Shown here: positions 1 through 5,229 of the stretch, one piece after another | Numbering within the stretch: the stretch's first letter is position 1 | How the letters are laid out: each line of letters opens with the position of its first letter | Source of the DNA: UBA9547 sp043769845 | GTDB taxonomy: Bacteria; Bacteroidota; Bacteroidia; Cytophagales; UBA9547 | Assembly: GCA_043769845.1 (NCBI GenBank) | Contig: JAYVIX010000310.1 | Span: 1 to 7,075, forward strand | Reading direction: 5' to 3' | DNA: 7,075 bases | Program-made: the position numbers and the translations under genes | Notes under the pieces: generated by a model | Seen by the model: the letters and a program-made list of their open reading frames with translations, nothing else | What the model was told of the DNA's origin: nothing | The model's database searches: none

Positions 1-930
1 CTTCGACAATGCCTGGCAATGTTTTCAATTCGTTGATAAATTGCGCGCCTAATTTTTCGGCATTTGAAAGCAACTTTTCTTGTTCAATTACATCCAACAC
101 CGCCACAGCTGCAGCACAAGCCAAATGATTTCCGCCAAAAGTGGTCCCTAGCAAACCATGTGATGCTTCAAAATCAGGACTGATCAAAATCCCACCAATA
201 GGAAACCCATTTCCCATTCCTTTGGCCAACGTGACAATATCTGCCTTTATTTCTGCATGTTGATGCGCAAAGAACTTTCCTGTTCGACCATAGCCTGACT
301 GTATTTCATCCAAAATCAAAACAGCTTTATATTTGTTACAAAGTCCTCTTAATGTTTTCAGAAATTCGTCAGTTGGTACAACGACTCCTCCTACTCCTTG
401 AATACCTTCTATGATAACGGCTGCAATATCGCCTTTCAAGAAATGGTCTTCCAATCCTTCCAATTATTCATTGGATGAAAAACGGCATTTCCATTTTTGT
501 TGATTGGCGCTTGAATAGCCATGTTTTCAGTCACTTCAACAGCAGCCGAAGTACGTCCGTGAAAGGCTTTTGAAAACGAAAGCACTTTCTTTTTGCCCGT
601 TTTGAATGAGGCTAACTTCAAAGCATTTTCAACAGCTTCTGCTCCCGAATTGATTAGAAATAAGCTATAATTGTCATAACCAGACATTTTACCCAATTTT
701 GTCGCCAATTCATTTTGCAACGAAATGTGTACTGAATTAGAGTAAAAACCAATTTTATTTATTTGCTCTGTTATTTTCTGGATGTAATGCGGATGGCTGT
801 GTCCGATTGAAATAACAGCATGGCCTCCATACAAATCAAGATAACGCTCGCCTTTAGAATCCCAAAGAAACTCGCCTTGGCCACGAACAGGCTCTATATC
901 ATACAATGGATAAACGTCAAATAATTTCAT
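1..930 (-). pseudogene. argD: Acetylornithine (or succinylornithine) aminotransferase ArgD, frameshifted and cut by the window edge
   Basis: Class III PLP-dependent aminotransferase that converts the N-acylglutamate semialdehyde made by ArgC to N-acylornithine. The first frame runs from ATG at 930 to a TGA at 436-438. It holds the YGGHAVISIGH block (about residues 34-44), the cofactor-binding NSGAEAVENALK (94-105) and FHGRT (123-127). Homology then continues without a break in the -1 frame from about 463 to the left edge. That part shows IIEGIQGVGG, LILDEIQSGYGRTG with the pyridine-binding Asp (about 208), LAKGMGNG with the PLP-binding Lys (about 237) and TFGGNHLACAA. The switch falls between residues 155 and 157 (bases 459-468), where the family expects an unbroken link from HPMN to LEGLE. 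No other stop occurs in the second part, so the lesion is one base: a recent mutation or a sequence error. About 310 residues are visible; the family usually has 375-400. The start lies 18 bases after the argC stop, so the genes are very likely co-transcribed. The substrate, acetyl or succinyl, cannot be told from sequence. Confidence 0.88.
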
Positions 931-948
931 CTCTTGATTTCTTCTAAA

Positions 949-1938
949 TTAAAAACCTATTCCTTTCAAACGTAAGCCGAGCTTTTCATCTAATCCAAAT
1001 AGGATGTTCATGTTCTGAACGGCTTGTCCGCTTGCTCCTTTTAGTAAATTATCTATCATACTGATAACCAATAAATAGTCTCCATGTTTTTCGATATACA
1101 CAATCGCTTTGTTGGTATTTACGACTTGTTTTAAATCTGGATTTTCGGATGAAACAATTGTAAACGGCTGATCTTTGTAAAAACTAGTGTATAACTCGCT
1201 GGCTTGCTCAATTGTCAAATCTGTTTTTACGTGAACATTGGCAATAATTCCACGTGTAAAATCGCCACGGTACGGAACAAAATTGACTTGATGCGAAAAA
1301 CCACTTTGCAATTGAAGAATACTTTGATTGATTTCGTTCAAATGCTGATGTTCAAACGCTTTGTAAACCGACATGTTGTTGGCTCGCCAGCTAAAATGAG
1401 TCGTTTCAGTTGGCTTTTGTCCAGCCCCAGTACTTCCCGTAATGGCCGTCAAATGCACATCGTCTTGTAACTTATTTGCATTCGCTAAAGGCAACAATGC
1501 CAATTGGATACAAGTAGCAAAACAACCAGGATTGGCTATATTCTTCGCTTTTCTGATTTCTTCTTTATTCAACTCAGGCAAACCGTACACAAAATCGCCT
1601 GTAAACGCATGTGAACGTTTGGCTTTCAATCTAAAATCTTGACTAAGATCTATGATTTTGAATGTTGAGTTTGTGAAATACGCTTCGTTTTCTGAAATAA
1701 ATTTCGCAGAATCGCCATGTCCTAGGCAAAAGAAAAGTACATCAATCTCGCTAATTAGCTCAGAATTGAAACACAAATCGGTATCACCGATCATATCACG
1801 GTGTACTTGCCAAACGGGATTACTAGCATTGCTTTTGCTATTGGCAAATACTATTTCGACTTTAGGATGATTGACAAGGATACGCAGAAGTTCGCCTCCC
1901 GTGTATCCTGCCGCTCCAACTATTCCAACTTTTATCAT
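949..1938 (-). CDS. argC: N-acetyl-gamma-glutamyl-phosphate reductase ArgC
   Basis: NADPH-dependent cytoplasmic enzyme that reduces N-acyl-gamma-glutamyl phosphate to the semialdehyde, the step before ArgD. The 329-aa product has the usual length. The N-terminal Rossmann fold carries GAAGYTG (residues 8-14). The catalytic Cys139 lies in NPGCFAT (136-142), GSTGAGQKPT follows at 168-177, and EHQHLNEI (196-203) supplies the catalytic His199. The C-terminal NLLKGASGQAVQNMN is the conserved cofactor-proximal block. The ATG at 1936-1938 starts directly at the Rossmann strand (MIKVGIVGAAG), leaving no room for a later start. It lies 28 bases after lipA and 18 bases before argD, so lipA-argC-argD may be one transcript. 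A palindromic block overlaps the start codon and could serve as an operator. Many Bacteroidota are known to use N-succinylated rather than N-acetylated arginine intermediates, so the true substrate may be the succinyl form; this is inference from the phylum, not visible here. Confidence 0.96.
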   Translation of the reverse strand: MIKVGIVGAAGYTGGELLRILVNHPKVEIVFANSKSNASNPVWQVHRDMIGDTDLCFNSELISEIDVLFFCLGHGDSAKFISENEAYFTNSTFKIIDLSQDFRLKAKRSHAFTGDFVYGLPELNKEEIRKAKNIANPGCFATCIQLALLPLANANKLQDDVHLTAITGSTGAGQKPTETTHFSWRANNMSVYKAFEHQHLNEINQSILQLQSGFSHQVNFVPYRGDFTRGIIANVHVKTDLTIEQASELYTSFYKDQPFTIVSSENPDLKQVVNTNKAIVYIEKHGDYLLVISMIDNLLKGASGQAVQNMNILFGLDEKLGLRLKGIGF

Positions 1939-1960
1939 GAAATATATTTCATATTATGAA
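1937..1960. promoter_or_regulatory. Overlapping palindromes at the argC start (candidate ARG-box operator)
   Basis: Bases 1937-1952 are a perfect 16-bp palindrome, ATGAAATATATTTCAT. A second inverted repeat, TTCATA-T-TATGAA (1948-1960), shares its TTCAT half. This makes three alternating ATGAA/TTCAT half-sites in 24 bases. They fill most of the lipA-argC gap and overlap the argC ATG by two bases. From memory, ArgR/AhrC ARG boxes follow TGAAT-AT-rich-ATTCA, so the resemblance and the position before an arginine gene suggest an operator. No regulator gene is in the window, and AT-rich palindromes can arise by chance. On the minus strand TATATTTC is also a one-mismatch fit to the Bacteroidota -7 element TAnnTTTG, though with no good -33 partner. 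Confidence 0.4.
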
Positions 1961-1966
1961 TACTCC

Positions 1967-2845
1967 CTAAACGTGTACGTGTCTTTCAGAATGATACGAA
2001 GAACGTACCAATGGTCCCGATTCGACATATTTAATTCCACGCCTTTCACCTTCTTCTTTATAAAGAGCAAACATGTCAGGATGAATAAATTCGGCTACTT
2101 CCAAGTGCATTTTGGTAGGCTGCAGATATTGTCCCAAAGTAAGAATATCCAAACCGACAGCTGCCAAATCGTCCATCGCTTGGTAGACTTCATCTTGCGT
2201 TTCGCCAATTCCTAGCATAATGCCCGTTTTGCTACGCTTGCCAAATTCTTTGATTCGCCTCAACTCTTCGATACTACGATCGTATTTTGCTTGCGGACGC
2301 ACTCTTCTATACAGACTTCTAACGGTTTCCATATTATGCGAAACCACTTCTTGTCCTGCACTTATCATTCTTATAAGAGCCTCCCAATTGTTTTGAACAT
2401 CAGGAATGAGAGTTTCGATGGTGGTGTTCGGAGATAGTTTTTTTGTTTCAACAACCGTTTGGTACCAAATTTCGGCTCCTTTGTCTTTCAGTTCGTCACG
2501 ATTGACCGATGTGATCACGGCATGTTTCACTCCCATCAGATGAATTGCTTCGGCTACACGTTTTGGTTCGTCACTATCATATTCGGTCGGACGGCCAGTC
2601 GCCACCGCACAAAATGTACAACTACGTGTACATACATTTCCCAAAATCATGAAAGTAGCCGTTCCTTCGCCCCAGCATTCGCCCATGTTTGGACAATTGC
2701 CGCTTTCGCAAATCGTATGAAGTTTGTATTTATCAACCAATTGACGCACTTTGGCATATTCCTTTCCCACTGGTAACTTCACACGAAGCCAATCTGGGCG
2801 CTTCGCTCTTTGAACTGGTCCCTCGATTACTGGAAGCTCTATCAT
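1967..2845 (-). CDS. lipA: Lipoyl synthase LipA
   Basis: Radical SAM enzyme that inserts two sulfur atoms into the octanoyl chain on lipoyl domains (E2 subunits of pyruvate and 2-oxoglutarate dehydrogenases, GcvH). The 292-aa product has the family length. The auxiliary cluster motif CX4CX5C is C46, C51 and C57 (CESGNCPNMGEC). The radical SAM CX3CX2C is C72, C76 and C79 (CTRSCTFC). The C-terminal RSSYHSER (281-288) supplies the serine that ligates the auxiliary cluster. Further family blocks are ITSVNRDELKDKGA and VSHNMETVRSLYRRVRP. All cluster ligands are present, so the enzyme should be active. The ATG at 2843-2845 fits the usual N-terminal extension (KRPDWLRVKLP). No lipB lies beside it. 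The gene is 66 bases downstream of the putative outer-membrane protein gene and 28 bases upstream of argC, on the same strand, so it may be the first or middle gene of a transcript continuing into argCD. Confidence 0.97.
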   Translation of the reverse strand: MIELPVIEGPVQRAKRPDWLRVKLPVGKEYAKVRQLVDKYKLHTICESGNCPNMGECWGEGTATFMILGNVCTRSCTFCAVATGRPTEYDSDEPKRVAEAIHLMGVKHAVITSVNRDELKDKGAEIWYQTVVETKKLSPNTTIETLIPDVQNNWEALIRMISAGQEVVSHNMETVRSLYRRVRPQAKYDRSIEELRRIKEFGKRSKTGIMLGIGETQDEVYQAMDDLAAVGLDILTLGQYLQPTKMHLEVAEFIHPDMFALYKEEGERRGIKYVESGPLVRSSYHSERHVHV

Positions 2846-2860
2846 CTCTTTGTAATTATA

Positions 2861-2884
2861 AGTTATGAATGATGAGTTATGAAT
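2861..2884. repeat. Two direct copies of AGTTATGAAT upstream of lipA
   Basis: The 10-mer AGTTATGAAT occurs at 2861-2870 and again at 2875-2884, a 14-base period with GATG between, in the 66-base gap between the outer-membrane protein gene and lipA. Similar ATTATGAAT-rich short tandem motifs are common in Bacteroidota intergenic DNA as I remember them. The function is unknown; it could be a binding site with half-sites just over one helical turn apart, or neutral repeat sequence. No clear terminator hairpin with a T-run was seen in this gap. Confidence 0.45.
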
Positions 2885-2911
2885 TTAAGAAAATTATAGC
2901 GACTCATTCGT

Positions 2912-3649
2912 TTAATATCTTTTTCCGAAGTAAAAGTTCACAAATGCCGAAGTAAATGTTGCTCTGTTTTTCACATCTGGAATAATAATTACTTTTTCTG
3001 AAAACGCTTCCAACTGAAATCCTAGTTCCAAACCTGTCACAAAAGAATCAAAAGCGCTGATTCCAAATTCTAAAGACACTCTGGTATTGATTCCCATAAC
3101 ACCTCGCATTTTGTCAAAACCCGAGAAATAGCTGTTTCCTAAAATAATGTTACTGTTCAAACCGGGTTCATACGGAACATTTTTTGTCACGCTCCCGTCT
3201 CGTATCGTGATATAATAAGGTTTTACCAAACCAATGGAAGGTCCTGCGCTCAAAATCAATTTCAATTCCAAGCCTTCTTCTGACGATTTGCGAAAAAGCA
3301 AAATTTCTCTCCCCACGTTTGGTCGTAAAACAAACAAATAGTGCATCTTGTTGAAAATAAAAAAACCACCGCCCGAATCGCTTGGCAAACGGTATTCTTT
3401 GGGGTGCTTAATATTAGAAATATCTAATGAAATATTATTCAATTGTTTTGAATTCTTTTTTCTTAGCCAAGCATATTTCAGTTTAAAACCACCCGGAAAA
3501 CCTCCATTGGTCGCAAACATAACGCCAGCGTTCAGTTCAGCTTTGTAGGCAAAAACTTCGTCTTCGGAAAAATCCTCTTGTACAATTTGCGCATTGCAAA
3601 ATGAAGCAAAAAGAAAAAAGACGAGTAAAAGAGAGAAATAGGATTTCAA
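2912..3649 (-). CDS. Putative outer-membrane beta-barrel protein of unknown function (TTG start)
   Basis: I do not recognise this 245-aa protein. It begins with a clear type I signal peptide: MKSY, a long hydrophobic stretch (residues 5-17), then CNA-Q, giving predicted cleavage after Ala20. Cys18 does not sit in a good lipobox (ASFC), so a lipoprotein is less likely. The mature part alternates polar and hydrophobic residues in beta-strand style, for example LELKLILSAGPSIGLV, TRVSLEFGIS and TGLELGFQLEAF. It ends in aromatic-rich FVNFYFGKRY, as outer-membrane barrels often do, so a small barrel similar to PorT or OmpW-like families is a reasonable guess. The start must be TTG (3647-3649): the frame has no ATG or GTG upstream before a stop at 3698-3700, and the next Met lies beyond the signal peptide. 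A candidate promoter sits 16 bases upstream. lipA follows 66 bases downstream; no functional link is evident. Confidence 0.75.
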   Translation of the reverse strand: MKSYFSLLLVFFLFASFCNAQIVQEDFSEDEVFAYKAELNAGVMFATNGGFPGGFKLKYAWLRKKNSKQLNNISLDISNIKHPKEYRLPSDSGGGFFIFNKMHYLFVLRPNVGREILLFRKSSEEGLELKLILSAGPSIGLVKPYYITIRDGSVTKNVPYEPGLNSNIILGNSYFSGFDKMRGVMGINTRVSLEFGISAFDSFVTGLELGFQLEAFSEKVIIIPDVKNRATFTSAFVNFYFGKRY

Positions 3650-3665
3650 ATGAGCTATTTTGATG

Positions 3666-3673
3666 CAAAGGTA
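3666..3673 (-). promoter_or_regulatory. Candidate -7 promoter element for the outer-membrane protein gene
   Basis: On the minus strand these bases read TACCTTTG, an exact match to the Bacteroidota primary-sigma -7 consensus TAnnTTTG. Sixteen bases separate it from the TTG start, so the transcript leader would be very short. No good TTTG -33 box was seen at the usual distance upstream, which keeps confidence moderate. Confidence 0.45.
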
Positions 3674-3738
3674 ATAAATACTAGGGAGAAGAATTTCCTA
3701 AAAAAGGCGGTAAAGTTCCCGATTCACAACAATCCGAC

Positions 3739-3746
3739 TATTTTTG
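3739..3746 (+). promoter_or_regulatory. Candidate -7 promoter element for nuoN and the PurF-like gene
   Basis: The bases read TATTTTTG, an exact match to TAnnTTTG, 39 bases before the nuoN ATG. The best upstream partner is only a weak AGTTCC around 3714-3719, about 20 bases away, instead of TTTG. With the opposing element at 3666-3673 it makes the 136-base gap a divergent promoter region. No riboswitch or hairpin leader was recognised there. Confidence 0.45.
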
Positions 3747-3785
3747 CAGATCAATTAGCCTAGAAATTCAAAAACAAACACCTTA

Positions 3786-5213
3786 ATGATCGAAATTCTA
3801 AGTGGCTTATCCAATTTTGCGACTCAATATATACTGGTAGCTGGCATTCTGACTTTAGTGATAATATCTATCATTGTCAAAAATCCACCGAAATACCTTT
3901 CCAATTTCGTTTTCATTTCGTTTTCAAGTGCGGCCTTTTTATTTCAAACAAAAGTCCCTTTCACGTTTCCGATGATGCGGGCTGGCGAATATTCTAATTT
4001 CTTCCAATCGCTGGCTTTGGTTTCTGGAATACTAACCAGCTTTATCGTTGAAAACTCCAGACGAGCTACTTCTGATAAAAAAACAGAATTATACATCTTG
4101 CTGATGTTCTGTATTTTAGGAATGACTTTCCTAGCTATTAGCGACAATTTATTGATGTTTTTTCTGGGTCTAGAATGCATCACACTTCCCTCCTATTGCT
4201 TGGCGGCTTTTGGTTTTTATCCAAAAAGCATCGAATCAGCTACCAAATATATCCTGTATGGCTCGGCCACTACGGCCATTATGTTGTTTGGCATGTCGAT
4301 CATTTATGGCATCACAGGCACTTTAGAACTAGAAATATTAATACCGCTGTTGCCAGCATTTGCCCATTCGCAACTATTTATTGTAGCGGTGCTGTTTATT
4401 TTGGTGGGAATTTTCTTTAAAATTTCAGCCTTTCCGTTCCACAGTTGGGCGCCTGACGTGTACGAAGGAGCGCCAACACCAATTGTGGCTTTCTTTTCTA
4501 TCGCTCCAAAAGCTTTGGCATTCAGCGTATTGATCAAAATGATGCCTTTTTTCGAAATTGAAATTCTAAAACAAATTTTAATTTTCATTTCAATCATTTC
4601 GATGACCGCTGGCAATTTGTTGGCACTAAGTCAAACAAATGCCAAACGACTTCTGGCTTATTCTTCCGTCTCACACGCAGGTTTTTTACTCATGGGAGTG
4701 GTGGCTGGCGACACACTTGGGGCAAATAATATAGTGTATTATCTAAGTGTGTATGTGCTGATGAACTTTTCGGCCTTTCATTTGCTGAAGGTGGTAGCCC
4801 GTTGGAAAGACGATGAAACCTTGGAAGGATTTGCAGGTTTGGGGAGAACCAATCCTTATTTGGCTACATCATTACTCATCACAATGATCTCACTCACAGG
4901 TTTACCTCCCGCTGCAGGTTTTTCGGCAAAACTATTCATGTTTGCTGGCGTATACGAATCTTATAAAATCACAGGAAATTTGGGCACGTTCATTATGTTA
5001 GTAGCTGCACTTTTGAACACCGTACTTTCCTTGTTTTTCTATTTAAAAATGCCCTTTTATGCCTTTTTCAGAGATAACGGGGAAAACAAAGAACTAATAC
5101 TGACAACAGGAGAAAAAGCATTTATTCTGACATTAAATGGCTTACTTTTGTTATTCTTTTTTAAGCCCGACTGGGTATTTTCGATCATAAATTTAACTAA
5201 ATTAGAAGGGTAA
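3786..5213 (+). CDS. nuoN: NADH-quinone oxidoreductase subunit N (NuoN, complex I antiporter-like subunit)
   Basis: Polytopic inner-membrane subunit of respiratory complex I, one of three Mrp antiporter-like proton channels. The 475-aa product is nearly all hydrophobic helices with the usual NuoN length. The key charged residues along the proton path are present: Glu130 in FLGLECITLPSY, Lys154 in ATKYILYGS, Lys212 in VGIFFKISAFPFH, Lys242 in SIAPKALAF and Lys382 in LPPAAGFSAKLF. Their spacing tracks E. coli NuoN closely. WAPDVYEGAPTP (221-232) and KRLLAYSSVSHAGF (287-300) are family signatures; the PDVYEGAPTP block favours NuoN over NuoM or NuoL. It normally ends a nuoA-N operon after nuoM, but here the upstream neighbour is a divergent gene with its own promoter region, so nuoN is separated from other complex I genes on this side. 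The PurF-like gene starts 16 bases after the stop and is probably co-transcribed. Confidence 0.95.
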   Translation: MIEILSGLSNFATQYILVAGILTLVIISIIVKNPPKYLSNFVFISFSSAAFLFQTKVPFTFPMMRAGEYSNFFQSLALVSGILTSFIVENSRRATSDKKTELYILLMFCILGMTFLAISDNLLMFFLGLECITLPSYCLAAFGFYPKSIESATKYILYGSATTAIMLFGMSIIYGITGTLELEILIPLLPAFAHSQLFIVAVLFILVGIFFKISAFPFHSWAPDVYEGAPTPIVAFFSIAPKALAFSVLIKMMPFFEIEILKQILIFISIISMTAGNLLALSQTNAKRLLAYSSVSHAGFLLMGVVAGDTLGANNIVYYLSVYVLMNFSAFHLLKVVARWKDDETLEGFAGLGRTNPYLATSLLITMISLTGLPPAAGFSAKLFMFAGVYESYKITGNLGTFIMLVAALLNTVLSLFFYLKMPFYAFFRDNGENKELILTTGEKAFILTLNGLLLLFFFKPDWVFSIINLTKLEG

Positions 5214-5229
5214 ATTCCCGCCTAATACC

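Noticed and set aside
455..470. Programmed -1 ribosomal frameshift in argD
   Set aside because: The junction AAT AAT TGG is not an X XXY YYZ slippery site, no strong downstream hairpin was noticed, and argD is not known for recoding; a mutation or sequence error is simpler.
1871..2215. 114-codon plus-strand frame across the argC start and lipA end
   Set aside because: It is antisense to two conserved genes and spans their boundary with no family resemblance.
2459..2776. 105-codon plus-strand frame inside lipA
   Set aside because: It is antisense to the iron-sulfur cysteine motifs of LipA and has no independent support.
2870..2911. Terminator hairpin after the outer-membrane protein gene
   Set aside because: The best pairing found is only ATGAGT with ACTCAT across a loop of about 24 bases, and no T-run follows, so it does not look like an intrinsic terminator.
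3658..3785. Riboswitch or structured leader before nuoN
   Set aside because: The predicted leader is under 40 bases and AT-rich with no recognisable conserved motif or stable stem.
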